DNA from: Thereva unica
Taxonomy: Eukaryota > Arthropoda > Insecta > Diptera > Therevidae
Length of the DNA stretch: 64,000 bases
Assembly: GCA_949987705.1 (NCBI GenBank)
Contig: OX465284.1
Span: 66,449,470 to 66,513,469 of the forward strand
Reading direction: 5' to 3'
Of this stretch, positions 10,084 to 22,639 are shown piece by piece. A program made the position numbers and the translations under genes. Position 1 is the first letter of the stretch. Every line of letters begins with the position of its first letter. The notes under the pieces are model-generated. The model worked only from the letters and a program-made list of their open reading frames with translations. It was not told the DNA's origin and did no database searches.

Positions 10084-11700
10084 GCTAAGCTCAGGAGTCA
10101 CCCTTTGTATTACCAGTCCGTCATGTCATTTGTCATGTCATGGTGCAATGTCTAGCAGTAAGCTTAGTACGGGAGGGAGGGTGGGGGAATAGGTTAAGGA
10201 TTATAAAGGTACGGGGGTATTGAAGAAGGTGGTGATGAACCCTGCGTTTGAACTCTTGGATGTTGTAGGAGCTCGGAAAAACTGACTGCGAGAGATTATT
10301 CCACAGTCGAGTTGTTCTATTTACAAACGAATTCATATCTTGTTGAGTGCGTGAAAGGGGGAGTTGCAGGTGGAGGGAATGAGACGAGTGGGCTAATCTG
10401 GTGTTGCGGGTATAGGATTGCCGTGGAGGCAGGAGAGCGTTTAGCTCGGAGGAACAGTCACTATGAAAGTAGCGATAAAATTTTGTCAGTGCAGCTACAT
10501 TCCTACGGTGGTTCAAGGGGTCGATGGTGGAGCAGATGGTGTCGCCATCAATTAGTTTAAGGGCCATTTTTTGGACCTTATCTAACCATGCTAAGGTGGT
10601 TATTGGAGCGCCGCCCCAAACGATGGAGTTATATTCGAGAAGAGGCCGAATGTAGGATTTATAAATAACAGCACGGGCCGATGGCTGGAGGAGGAACTTG
10701 CACATCTTAAGAAATCCCAAGCACTGAGATCCTTGTTTGGCGATTTGGAATATGTGGTCATTCCATAGCAAGTCTTTGGCTAAAGTCTCGCCTAAGATGT
10801 GTACCACGTCATCCACTCTCAAGGATGGTGAGGTGTTGATCTTTTTCTTTGAAATAAGACAGTACTTGGTTTTGGTGGGAACACGATTCTTCTCTCCCCA
10901 CTCTAGAATGAGTTCAATGTCATTATTAATAGAGTACCGTCGTCAGCGAAGCTGAGAAGTGGGTTGGAGGGGATTGATAGTAATTCATTTATAAGTCATT
11001 TATAAAGATGAGAAATAGGGCCGGTGATAAAATTGGGGTCCCGCAGAGATGGGGTGAGATTAAGATTTGGCGCCATCTAATACTACCTTAATTGAGCGGC
11101 CGGAATGGAAACTCTCCACTTATACAGAAGCGAGTCAATTCCAATAGCTTTGAGTTTAGCTAACAAGAGTGCCATATTCTATCAAAAGCCTTGGAGATAT
11201 CCAAAGCAACTAAACTAGATTCACCAGATCCAGGCGAACTTCGGTTGAGGTGTTCTGTAAGACAAACTAAAAGATCGCCAGTGGATCTTTTTTGTCGGAA
11301 GCCGTTTATAAGTCGGTTGGATTCTAGATATCCCATAAGCTTTTTGTAGATTATCGTCTCCATGGTTTTCGAGAGAATAGAGTCTGTATAAACTCCGGAG
11401 AAGTATGATAGGGCAAAAAGTTTGCGCAAAGGTGAGGCACAATGTTTTAAGACGATGGGTGGTAGATTATCGGGTCCAGTGGAGTTGTTGGCATCGAGCT
11501 CTTTGAGGCACCTATAAACTTCGCGAGTCCTGAATAATATGCTGTTCATTGAATGGGCATTGTGCTCGAGAGCCGGGGTAGCGTATCAGTTTCGGGTAAA
11601 TTTGATGCAAGCAGAGATGCCAATAAATCAGCGGAGTTGTGGGTGTAGTGAGTGAAACTCTTCTTGATGAAGCTCACCAAGGGCCAGAAGTAAGTGGACG
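10084..11700 (-). mobile_element. LINE family A, reverse transcriptase pseudogene (copy 2)
   Basis: Non-LTR retrotransposon reverse transcriptase, 5'-truncated. On the minus strand the blocks run in order: a NNSTGPDNLPP segment near 11480, an FRQKRSTGDLL/ALDISKAFDRIWH region near 11170-11310, the catalytic FADDGTL box near 10950, then YKSYIRPLLEYNSIVW and the C-terminal RTTRLWNNL block. At least two frame breaks separate them. The 3' UTR (10084-10132) has a CCTTTGTATTACCAG phrase that recurs at 61815 and 29045, marking other copies. The family resembles CR1/jockey-like LINEs; the exact clade is uncertain. Confidence 0.75.
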
Positions 11701-12689
11701 TTTTAATCACTTGCATTTTTGTAACACGTATAAAAAAATTTCTTATGATTGACAATAAGTTATTTTGTGGCAAGTTTTAGCGATGGATATTATATTTAAA
11801 GGTAAGTGCTAAATTTTTTCAAATCGGCTATAAAAATGCCAAGGAAGGGTTTAACACGTTAACGACCTTCCTAGGCGATCATTCTAGGGGTGGCCACAAA
11901 CCAGATGATAAATTTGCACGAAATGAGTTAATTGTAGCCCAATGTTAGAATATATTGTTTATTTATATGTTTTGAGGAGTTTGTAACGTCAAGGATAGTA
12001 TGACGCATATGCGCGTCGCCGGTTTATGGAACAAAATTGTGTTGTATAAACCGCAGGACGCAAATATGCGTCACTATAAAAAAAAGTTAAAAGGGTTGTA
12101 GCAATTATTTTATTCTAGTATACATATACATATCGTGGGTTTAAAAGCAGAACTCACTAAGTCAAAAACCATAGTTTTTAGTAAATCGATATTTAAGATG
12201 TTTGTGTCTCTGAAAATTTTGTAATGGCATATAATAGTAATCGGCTCAGTATACATTGTTTTTTAGATTTCTTAGTTTAGTTTACAAAAGAATTGAAATA
12301 ATTATTTAATTCTAATACTGGATTTTTAGATTAAAATAAAAAAACGCAACGAATTAGTGAGTTTTGGCAGAAATGATGTGGTAGTTTTGTGTCATTATGG
12401 ACAAGGTAAATCCGAAACTAACCCCCTAAAAACCTTAACAATATTAGTGTGCGGGCTATAAGGTATTGCCAGTATAAAGTTGGCATTATAAGACTTACTT
12501 TAGTATAAAAAACTGAAAACTTGAAAAATTGTACTTAGTGAATTCTGCTTGTAAACCAACGATATATTCTCTTTCAATATAAACTTTCAAAATTAACAGT
12601 TCATTCAATAATAACAAAAAAAAATATAAAAATAGATTAAAAAAACACTGAAAAATTAAATAATTTAAAAAAAAAATGATGCTAATGGT

Positions 12690-14385
12690 TGAATTGTGCC
12701 ACATTTTAAAACATGGTGCTACACATAATCCGATAGGCTGACCCTTGATATCTACACATGTATCGCAAATAAAATGAGTATCAGTCCTTTTTTTCTTCAT
12801 TGAACATTATCGGCACTTTTTACGTTTATCAGTACGGTTGTAATTGTTTTTTCTTTGTACTTGTTTTTTTGTGTGAGATAGAAGGATTAGGACTTGAGGA
12901 ACACGATACATCAGAAAGATCTTGGGAGTTCAATAATGATATTGCAAGCATTTCTCGAAAACGAAGATATGATGTTTTGCTTCCTTTATGTTTGTTCAGT
13001 AACCAATTGCTGTTCCATACTGAAATATCAACTATATGGAGGAAAACTTTTATGTACCATCGCAGACTCTTTCTCGGGGTGGAGTAATAAGATGTCATCT
13101 TCTCGTTTCGGTCTACACCTGTGTAATGTAATCTGCAACCATTTTGGGTTTTTGTGATGTAATTCCCCTTTTATTTCGGTATTCGGTCATTTCAGCTTTA
13201 TGCAAAGAGGATATCATCAAGCCATCGCGCTTATCTTTCCATTTCTGCACAGTTATATTGTTTCTTCGTCTCCAAATGGTTCCATTTTTCTTAAGCCTTT
13301 TGGTAATTACATCGCTTGGATTTTGTTTTCGGTTGGCCCTCATAGTTCCACATAAATGTGTCCGTTGCTCAAAAAGATGTTCTGCCAAAATAACACTATT
13401 GTAATAGTTATCCATGTACAATATGTGACCTTTTCCAACGTAATCCTTGATTAACTCTTCAACAGCACCAAAAGCATGACCTTCGACACGAGGTTGCTCA
13501 GTATTCTTACCACTATAAATCAAGATATTTAGGAAGAACCCATCGGGTGTACAAAGTTCATAGAATTTAATTCCATATTTATGTCTTTTATTGGGGATGT
13601 ACTGCCGAAAAGATAGCCTTCCACGCCACAGCATCATTGCTTCATCAAGTGCTAGGTGTTGTGCGGGATAGTACACTTTTTTTTTGTTGGCAAGTACATA
13701 TATGATCGGAAACGTTCGATATTTTATGAAGCCTATGACTTGTGTCATTTGTCTCGATATTGTAAAAACACAAACACCGCAAAATAGTTTCAAAACGATT
13801 TCTGCTCATAATTTTTCCAAAAATTGGATGATGATACATTTCATTTTTGCTCCAATAATGTCGTAAATATGGCATATGAAGATTTCTCATTATAATACAC
13901 AACCCAAGAAATCGCCTGAATTCTGTAATATTTAAAGGGTTCCATTTCAATAAATTTGATTTGGGCTTTAGAGTTCCAGATTGTAAATGGGCTGCGGCCC
14001 GTAAGTTGACCCATTCTGTTATTTTTAAAAGCAAACTTTCATAAAAAAAAAAAATAGAGAGAAAATATTTTCTGCTGACACATTACTATCTAATTGTACT
14101 TTAATTCCTTCTTGACCAATAAATTCGAAAACATCTGGTTCAAAATCTAAATCAGTCCAATCTTCATCATTTTCAGAGTCACTGGTAATTATTGGTTCTC
14201 CATCATTATCTTCAACTATTTCTATGTCTCCTACATCATTTAATAGCGATTCATCACTAGTAGATCCTAGATTTGAACAAAAATATTCACTACCTGTGTC
14301 AGAAAATGCTTCAGGTGTACTGCTTTCGTCGCTTGCATTTACAATTTCATTGATTTCTGAGTTCGCTAATTTTCTTGCACCTTTT
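12690..14385 (-). pseudogene. piggyBac transposase, copy 1 (frameshifted)
   Basis: piggyBac transposase cuts and joins DNA at TTAA through a DDD RNase-H-like core. On the minus strand the acidic N-terminal region (about 14385-14050) is followed by the core starting LLKITEWVN. The first Asp lies in LALDEAMM, the second in YMDNYYN and the third in GVDRNE. The C-terminal zinc-binding tail (CDTC, GLCVAPC) is near 12690-12770 and only this copy keeps it. Frame breaks: an A12 run at 14043-14054, an A-run near 13675 between the N-terminal half and the DDD core, one near 13120 before GVDRNE, and further breaks before the tail. The breaks near 13675 and 13120 are shared with copy 2. Not functional as read. 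Confidence 0.85.
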
Positions 14386-16547
14386 TACGAAAATTAAAAA
14401 AAAATTATTGTATATAATAATTTTTATAACAATAATAATAATTTTCTCACTTTTATCGTAAATAGTACAAGTTCCCTTTCAATCACTTTTTACTTGCAAC
14501 TAAGCTTTATAAATTCTGTTGGAAGAGTGAAAGTAATTGCGAAATTCTCATGTGTTACGTATCACACACAAAAAAACCACACACAGAAAATAACAACTTG
14601 CTACTTCCCCTAAACCGAAAAAAATTCAATAGAATCTGTAAACCAATAGTACGTATGGAAATGGTACTTTAACATTGCAAAAATGCAGGACAAGGTTTTA
14701 TTTTTGGGATGTGTAGGGGATTAGGACTTGAGGAACACGATACATCAGAAAGATCTTGGGAGTTCAATAATGATATTGCAAGCATTTCTCGAAAACGAAG
14801 ATATGATGTTTTGCTTCCTTTATGTTTGTTCAGTAACCAATTGCTGTTCCATACTGAAATATCAACTATATGGAGGAAAACTTTTATGTACCATCGCAGA
14901 CTCTTTCTCGGGGTGGAGTAATAAGATGTCATCTTCTCGTTTCGGTCTACACCTGTGTAATGTAATCTGCAACCATTTTGGGTTTTTGTGATGTAATTCC
15001 CCTTTTATTTCGGTATTCGGTCATTTCAGCTTTATGCAAAGAGGATATCATCAAGCCATCGCGCTTATCTTTCCATTTCTGCACAGTTATATTGTTTCTT
15101 CGTCTCCAAATGGTTCCATTTTTCTTAAGCCTTTTGGTAATTACATCGCTTGGATTTTGTTTTCGGTTGGCCCTCATAGTTCCACATAAATGTGTCCGTT
15201 GCTCAAAAAGATGTTCTGCCAAAATAACACTATTGTAATAGTTATCCATGTACAATATGTGACCTTTTCCAACGTAATCCTTGATTAACTCTTCAACAGC
15301 ACCAAAAGCATGACCTTCGACACGAGGTTGCTCAGTATTCTTACCACTATAAATCAAGATATTTAGGAAGAACCCATCGGGTGTACAAAGTTCATAGAAT
15401 TTAATTCCATATTTATGTCTTTTATTGGGGATGTACTGCCGAAAAGATAGCCTTCCACGCCACAGCATCATTGCTTCATCAAGTGCTAGGTGTTGTGCGG
15501 GATAGTACACTTTTTTTTTGTTGGCAAGTACATATATGATCGGAAACGTTCGATATTTTATGAAGCCTATGACTTGTGTCATTTGTCTCGATATTGTAAA
15601 AACACAAACACCGCAAAATAGTTTCAAAACGATTTCTGCTCATAATTTTTCCAAAAATTGGATGATGATACATTTCATTTTTGCTCCAATAATGTCGTAA
15701 ATATGGCATATGAAGATTTCTCATTATAATACACAACCCAAGAAATCGCCTGAATTCTGTAATATTTAAAGGGTTCCATTTCAATAAATTTGATTTGGGC
15801 TTTAGAGTTCCAGATTGTAAATGGGCTGCGGCCCGTAAGTTGACCCATTCTGTTATTTTTAAAAGCAAACTTTCATAAAAAAATAGAGAGAAAATATTTT
15901 CTGCTGACACATTACTATCTAATTGTACTTTAATTCCTTCTTGACCAATAAATTCGAAAACATCTGGTTCAAAATCTAAATCAGTCCAATCTTCATCATT
16001 TTCAGAGTCACTGGTAATTATTGGTTCTCCATCATTATCTTCAACTATTTCTATGTCTCCTACATCATTTAATAGCGATTCATCACTAGTAGATCCTAGA
16101 TTTGAACAAAAATATTCACTACCTGTGTCAGAAAATGCTTCAGGTGTACTGCTTTCGTCGCTTGCATTTACAATTTCATTGATTTCTGAGTTCGCTAATT
16201 TTCTTGCACCTTTTTACGAAAATTAAAAAAAAATTATTGTATATAATAATTTTTATAACAATAATAATAATTTTCTCACTTTTATCGTAAATAGTACAAG
16301 TTCCCTTTCAATCACTTTTTACTTGCAACTAAGCTTTATAAATTCTGTTGGAAGAGTGAAAGTAATTGCGAAATTCTCATGTGTTACGTATCACACACAA
16401 AAAAACCACACACAGAAAATAACAACTTGCTACTTCCCCTAAACCGAAAAAAATTCAATAGAATCTGTAAACCAATAGTACGTATGGAAATGGTACTTTA
16501 ACATTGCAAAAATGCAGGACAAGGTTTTATTTTTGGGATGTGTAGGG
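12885..16547. repeat. Tandem duplication of a ~1.83-kb unit
   Basis: Units 12885-14718 and 14719-16547 are nearly identical. The joint at about 14718 lies inside a fragment of the MITE terminal repeat: copy 1 ends in the first ~46 bp of the element that is complete at 16502-17499. The duplication therefore happened after that MITE had inserted. Confidence 0.85.
14719..16219 (-). pseudogene. piggyBac transposase, copy 2 (truncated)
   Basis: Near-perfect direct copy of 12885-14385, offset by 1834 bp (1829 bp beyond a homopolymer of 7 rather than 12 A). The shorter run keeps the N-terminal acidic region in frame with LLKITEWVN. The frame breaks at the A-run near 15510 and before GVDRNE are the same as in copy 1. 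The duplication boundary removed the C-terminal zinc-binding tail. Confidence 0.85.
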
Positions 16548-17499
16548 GGCGTCAATAAGAGCTTAAGTTTGAGTTTTCGGGATAGGGGGGGTCAATATGA
16601 GCTTAAGTTTGAGTTTTCGGGATTCTAACCCCCCCCCCATTTGGCCACCATCTTGGAAAACGTGTGCAAATGGTTTTTCCACTATATCTCCGAAACGGTA
16701 CATCTTACCGAAAATCTTCTTCCAACTTTTATCACAAACTGAATACGTCCATATTTTGCTAGATAGTTAACATAACTGAATAAAGCACTTTTTTGTGCAG
16801 CCCTAAAACAAATTATAAAAATTGGAGTAACGCATGTTATTATTCAAAGAATTTCATTTTAAACCATATCGTACCTTATAAAACATGGCATAACAGCAAG
16901 AAAAACCCGCAACAAAATGCAAAACATTTTTTTTACATTACTCAAACATCGGCATTTCTCATAACGTATAGTCATTCATTCATTATTATTACTTGCTAGC
17001 TGTTATTGCTAATTTCTAGGAGGTAAAATTGTAATAAAATATTCCGAAAATCTGTCAGTTTCCTACCTTCGGGGCGCTGTAAAACCCTTCGTAGTGAATG
17101 AAATTAAAAAAGTAATGAATGAAAATTATTCCTAATGAAACCCTCTACAAAAAACTTTTTTTTTTTGTTAAAGTTGAAGGAAAAAAAGGTATAGCCTTTA
17201 AAAGAAAATATTGTGACTAATTTTTGTGTTCTAAGGCTTATAACTTTTTAATTATTCATTTTACCACAAAATTTCTAACTAATAAATTGTAGATTATTTA
17301 ATTCTAAACAAAAAGTTTCCGCGCAAATTTTCGGTAAGATGTACCGTTTCGGAGATATAGTGGAAATACCATTTGCACATGTTTTCCAAGATGGCGGCCA
17401 AATGGGGGGGGGGTTAGAATCCCGAAAACTCAAACTTAAGCTCATATTGACCCCCCTACACATCCCAAAAATAAAACCTTGTCCTGCATTTTTGCAATG
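16502..17499. mobile_element. 998-bp TTAA-flanked MITE inside the piggyBac element
   Basis: The ends are CATTGCAAAAATGCAGGACA and its reverse complement, flanked by TTAA (16498-16501 and 17500-17503). Inverted arms of about 220 bp enclose an AT-rich core at about 16740-17310. The arms include a GAGCTTAAGTTTGAGTTTTC segment, present twice in tandem on the left arm. TTAA flanks suggest piggyBac-type mobilisation. Inverted similarity continues outside the TTAA sites (a GGAAATGGTA word and its complement), so the true boundary might be wider. Confidence 0.7.
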
Positions 17500-17636
17500 T
17501 TAAAGAAATGTTACCATTTCCATGTACTACAATGCAGAAAATGAATTACATAGAAAATGGAGACGCATATATGCGTCCTCGGTTTATGGCGAAAACCGCA
17601 GGACGCATATGCGTCCTGTGGTCGTCAACGTGTTAA

Positions 17637-18330
17637 AGACATGTCGAAACACGTGATCGTTTTTCTTACTTTTGCAACTTTCATAGGCTGGCAAATACTT
17701 GCCACCGCCTACCAACGGTCTAGATTTTGTGTATTATTTAACTACAACGTTCATATTTATTTATGTTTCATCGAGCAGAGTTGAGCAGAACATTTTTCTT
17801 TTCATTTCAAGAATGGAGTTTTAAAGAATGGTTAAAAAAGAGGAAAAATTAAAGAAAAATCCATCTTTATAGCAACGTTTCAGCAAAATTTGATTGAAGT
17901 GATGTTACTGAGGACTCTAATAGACGAATAAAGAACATTTTCGCTGCTTATTCTTCGGAAATTGCTACCAAATGGAATGCTGCAGGAAACTCAGAGGAAC
18001 ATTTATTAACTAAAAATAAAAATAATAGTTTAAAAAACACGCTTTTAGCACGCACTAAAAATTACAAAATAATTCGGACATTTAGTTTGATGACTCAAGA
18101 GTTTTGCCTTTGCCAAATCTTCATTAGATTGCAGGTAAACATAAACAATTTCAGTTCATGATGAACGGTAAATAATTACCTATGCGAAATGGTTATAAGT
18201 AGGTAATCATCTTTATTGAATATTTACTATGATTTATTATGAAAGAAAGCGTGGAGCGTTTATGTAATCTTTACTCTTTTTGGACAAATGCCGGGAAGAA
18301 AGCAATTATATAACCAATATATAAAAAAGA
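17637..18330. other. Intronic, no element recognised
   Basis: AT-rich sequence with many stops. The short ORF at 17557-17784 runs across the piggyBac end and is not credible. No inverted ends were found. Confidence 0.35.
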
Positions 18331-19640
18331 AGATAAATTAACCTGTAAAAACTACTGAGGCATCTCACTCCTAAGCACCAGCTACACAAGTTTCACAATC
18401 TTTGTAAAGCAAAAACTAGAACCTATTGCGGAATAGCTTATAGGAGAATATCTGGACAAAAAGGTCAGCATTGGACCAGCTGCTGACCTTAAAGCAAATA
18501 CTGCAGAAAACCTGGGAAAAGAATGTAGATATATACCAGATATTTTTCGACTTTCAACAGGCCTATAACTCTATAAACAGAGAGAGGCTGTACGAGATTC
18601 TATCAAAATCAGAAGTCTCTTAAGCTAATACGACTAATCAAATGGGCAACAAATAGCTCATTGGCGAAAGTAAGTGACCGAAGTACTATTTGAAGTACGA
18701 CAAGGTCTCATACAAGGAGATGGACTGGGCGAAATGCTTTTCAATCTGGCCCTAGAATGAATGATAAGGAAAACGTCAGTCCAGAGAAATGCATCAATTG
18801 CAGCACAGTCTGTGCAATATGTAACTTCGTCGTGAATATCTTCGGAAGGTTCTATTTTGGCAGCAAAAAAGTTGATGTCTAACTGAAAGAGGCGACAAAG
18901 TATACAGGCCTAAACATCAATGAATAAAAAGCATGGATTATGGAACCGTCCAGAGCTGGAAGATTTAGAATGGAAAAAAATATATATCTACCGACGAGCA
19001 CAATTTGGAAGTAGTCAATAAAGAAAACAGTTTACCTTGGTCTACGATTAGAAAAAAAAACGACAAAAATGACGTGATAACTGGACGAAAACTACTGGCT
19101 AATAGAGGATTTTATGCCCAAAAACAAATACTGCACTCAAGATTTGTGCACAGAAAAACTAAACTTTCACTCTACAAAACAGTAATATATAACCAGTAAT
19201 GTTCTATGGCAGCGAGACTTGAACTATGACTCAGGACATAGGGGAACGAGTCAAGAGGTTTGTAAGAAAAGTTCACAGGTGCATAATAGGCCCAACGAGA
19301 GGGGATGGAATATGGCGGAGGATATACAATATCGAGTTGTATGAACTTTTTGACGGCACGGGATCTCTCAACGTTTATAAAAATCAACAGGCTAAGACTA
19401 GGCGGCCGCATAATCAAGATGGAGGACAACCGTGTTCCAAAACGGCTCATGGTGACAGAAATCTTTAGAAATAGACCAGTAGGGAAATCCACAAGGAGAA
19501 GACTCTGTGATGGACGCAGAGACAATGCTCAACATGGAACTTGGAGGGCTACTGTAAGGGACCCAAGCTTGGACAAATGCCCTAGAGGAGGCCAAGGCTC
19601 GATTTGGGCTGTAGCGCCATTGGATGGATGGTAATTTTAC
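18331..19640 (+). mobile_element. RTE-like LINE, degraded reverse transcriptase 3' half
   Basis: Scattered frames encode the order expected of RTE-type elements: an NYRGISLLSTSY segment near 18350, a DFQQAYNSINRERLYEIL segment near 18550, then a C-terminal block near 19300-19600 including IIKMEDNRVPKRLM and EEAKARFG. Many stops and frameshifts mark a pseudogene. It may be the same family as the 5' fragment at 8700-9635, since the two pieces cover opposite ends. Confidence 0.7.
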
Positions 19641-20151
19641 TTACGTATAGTACAAAATTTGAATTTTTAAATGGTACTTGTGCAAAAATTAAAGGTGTTT
19701 CTCAAGCAGCCCGACAGCTTCGAACTCGCTAAAGGAGGTGGGTCACAGCCCATACAAAATTACCCCAGGCCCGGCGCAAAAGAAAAGTATCTCAGATTAT
19801 CGGCTATAATAAGTATTGAATTTCTGTATAGTTGTTATATCCCGTAACTGTGGCTAAGGTGTTAATAATGCTATTTATTTTTATTCGGGCGAAATGACTA
19901 ATTAACCCTGTATTTTTGTAACGCCACCACATATCTTCATGAATAAGGTATCAGTGCACGCAGAATACTCCCACCTATCTAAAATTGTAAAAACGACGTA
20001 CCAACTTCCAGAGTTATGAGTCGTCAAAGTCAAAGTTTTGTTTTTTTTAACAAAAATGTCACTTTCAACCAACTTTTTCTCCAAAATATTCATAGTCAAC
20101 TAATGTTTTTTTTCTCAGAATAAGAAAGCTTGGAGTTTTTCCTTTGAATAA
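19641..20151. other. Intronic, no element recognised
   Basis: No coding potential. The segment runs to the TAA target site of the PIF-like element at 20152. Confidence 0.35.
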
Positions 20152-21596
20152 AGGTCGATTCGCACTATACGGAACGTCACGGAACGGCAACGTCACGTCA
20201 AAATATTCTTCAATGAGTTTTGCACTACACGTTCACATATATAGGCAACGTCACGGACCGTCAACGTAACGGCACGTCAAGATTAGTTTCAAACTATATT
20301 TTGACGTGCCGTGCCTTGACGTGACTGATCTATTCTGTTGAATGCGAACGTAGTAACGGCAGCATTTCGAATTTTTCAAATAATAATCTTTTTTTGAAGA
20401 AACTAATTCATCATGGAAGATGAAAAATTGATTGAAAAGGTTCGGCGATAGGAGAAGCTGTATGATCTTTCGCAGAAAAGATATAGTGATAATACTCACA
20501 AAGAGAAAATTTGGTCAAATATTGTCAAAGAATTAAATACACCAGGGGCCTTATTCTCAATTACAATATTGTAAGAATTTCTCTCGAAAATGCCAAAATG
20601 GTATTCTGTATTACAAATTGATTACATTCTGCTCGAAAATTTAACTATATTGTTAGATTTTTACTCGAAATCTCAAGGATAATCGAGCAATTTATAACAT
20701 TTTATGCATGGGGGAGACAATTGAAACCTCTTGCACTCATTTTCATTTCTTTCGGGGATATTCCTACTAAAGGAAGCAATATTGTAATAGGGAATACGGA
20801 AGCATTTTAGTTTCGGATAACAGTTTCGAGTATTCTAATAGAGAATAAGACCCCAGGTAAGTGTTAGGTTTTAATTTTCGCAATAGTTTCTAAACTACAA
20901 TGGACGAAGTTGCAAGAAGAGAAATTAAAAGAACGATTTATACCCTTTACTACATTACCATTAACGTACAGCATTACAAGACCGATACGCTCGCCTCAGG
21001 TGCAAAGTAGCTACCAATATGATATGCAACGCCCAAAACCAATGTAAATTCAAACAAGCATATCATCATCAACTTCAAATCCCCAGGAATCAATATGTTC
21101 AATGTTCAATATATGCTCAAACGGCAACACCAACACTATCCCCATCTCAAAATTCAACTCTTCCGCGTCAGCACAAGAATTTTATGAAAGCTATCCCATC
21201 ACACATTTAACCAATGAAATATAATTTAATTTTTACTTTCTATATTAAACGAAGTTGACTTGTTTTAATTATAAACAAACCATCAATTTTTGCTTAGCAC
21301 TAATAGCGTCTCGAAAAGATGTGTTTTTTTAAATTTTATGTTCAATTTTTATTAAAAGTAAATAAAACTGCTACTTCGACATTCTCTATCATTGCTAACT
21401 TGGTATTATTAAACTTTGGCATTCCAAATAATAATTTAAAATCAGCAATACGGAATAAAGGCAATACCCTATCTAACTTTTTTTAGACTGAACGCAAAAT
21501 TTACGTTGACGTGACGTTTAAGTGCGAATTGAAAGCAAAATTGACGTGCCGTTGCCGTTCCGTGACGTTGACGTTCCGTATAGTGCGAATCGACCT
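20152..21596 (+). mobile_element. PIF/Harbinger-like element with MADF-like remnant
   Basis: Long inverted ends beginning AGGTCGATTCGCACTATACG, with its reverse complement at the right end, are flanked by TAA (20149-20151 and 21597-21599), the 3-bp target duplication expected of PIF/Harbinger. Subterminal regions are rich in ACGTCAC/ACGTGCCGT words. At 20413 an ATG opens a reading frame (MEDEKLIEKV, then LYDLSQKRYSDN and KIWSNIVKEL after one in-frame stop) that fits the MADF domain often encoded by such elements. A family E MITE lies directly at the end of this exon. No transposase remains. Confidence 0.75.
20547..20852 (+). mobile_element. MITE family E, complete, CCAGG duplication
   Basis: Inverted ends GGCCTTATTCTC / GGTCTTATTCTC, flanked by CCAGG on both sides (20542-20546 and 20853-20857). 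AT-rich interior with TTCGAG/CTCGAA words. Related copies: 39179 onward (right end lost) and 1605-1755. It is nested in the PIF-like element. Confidence 0.8.
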
Positions 21597-21599
21597 TAA

Positions 21600-22018
21600 T
21601 GTCTAAACAATTTTGATGCTACGGCCTTTACTTTCGAAGTTATAAGCAATTTAAATGCTAAAACTGGCCTTATTTGCGGAAATTGCAAGCAATTTTGACT
21701 TTGACTTTTTTTCACTTAGTGCTTTTCGACATAAGCTTAGGAAAAAGAGTACTAAAAAAGTACGAAATAACGCCAATTTTAGTGTTAAATTGGAATTGGA
21801 GAATTCTTTTTTCCTAATCCGTTGACTGGGACCTCTGTTTTCAAAACAAAAACGACAACTCTGCCGCTATCCGGCACAGGCAGGAATGCAAATCTGTAAA
21901 GCCTAATCGGGAGTGAACGAACGCAATCAAAACTAAGGACGTCGTCTGCAGAGCGTAGAAGAGATCTCAGAGAAGAGTCAAATCCTCATTTGACAACAAG
22001 TCGAGAAACAAACACCTT
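21600..22018. other. Intronic, no element recognised
   Basis: No convincing coding or repeat structure between the PIF-like element and MITE family D. Confidence 0.35.
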
Positions 22019-22353
22019 GGGCCGTATTTGGTTTCTATGAATCCGATCCGATCTATGAATCGACTCGTCAAAAAAAGCTTGTCGACTTGTTTTTGGCATT
22101 ACGATCGAATCGACAAATGTGGTCATACAAAATCATAAAATTGGGTGATATTACTTCAAGTGCAGCAAACCACTTATACTTAATTACAAGAAAAACTGTT
22201 AAGAGTTTATTGTTTTTGTTGAGCCTTTTAATAAACGTCAAACGTCTATATCGACACGTAAAGAGACCTTATTATGCTATCGATATCGTGCTGCCAAATA
22301 CCAATTTTTATTTATTCAGAAGTCGATATCGACTCGAGAAACCAAATACCGCC
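22019..22353. mobile_element. MITE family D, copy 1
   Basis: Inverted ends around GGCCGTATTTGGTTTCT, with CTCGAGAAACCAAATACC at the right end. It matches 51320-51650 throughout, including AAAAAAAGCTT, TTAAAAGTTTATTG-like and CGTCAAACGTCTxTATCGAC segments. The target duplication is unclear. Confidence 0.75.
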
Positions 22354-22639
22354 CAAATGCGGCTGGTTCTTGGTAAGTTCCATCAAGAAAAATTTTACTG
22401 CACTCACAACCCCTTCCGCGAGAGTTTGCTGGAAACCTGCAACAAATTTTAAACCAGCAAACCGTTTCTGACGACACAAATATTGAAGAGCTGTAGAGTA
22501 CGACAAAGGACGCAATATTGACGGCTGCGGAAACAAGCATCGGTTATGTCCAAAGAAACCAGCAACACTGGATCTCGACCCCGAAAGACGTTATCAACTT
22601 GAACGCGAATATACTCCCAATTACACCGGGAGGTAAAGA

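Larger units (their letters stand above)
11855..17632 (-). mobile_element. piggyBac element, 5.8 kb, internally duplicated
   Basis: TTAA target duplications flank the element (11851-11854 and 17633-17636). The termini are inverted: CACGTTAACGACC on the left, CACGTTGACGACC as reverse complement on the right. Subterminal palindromes built on CGCATATGCG occur near both ends (12000-12065 and 17560-17610), each beside GGTTTATGG and AACCGCAGGACGCA. Inside are two transposase pseudogene copies on the minus strand and a TTAA-flanked MITE. It sits in the rabenosyn-5 intron. Confidence 0.88.

Noticed and set aside
10312..10560. Plus-strand 82-codon ORF
   Set aside because: Antisense of the LINE family A reverse transcriptase C terminus.
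19226..19634. Overlapping ORFs that look like a short gene
   Set aside because: They are frame fragments of the C terminus of an RTE-like LINE.
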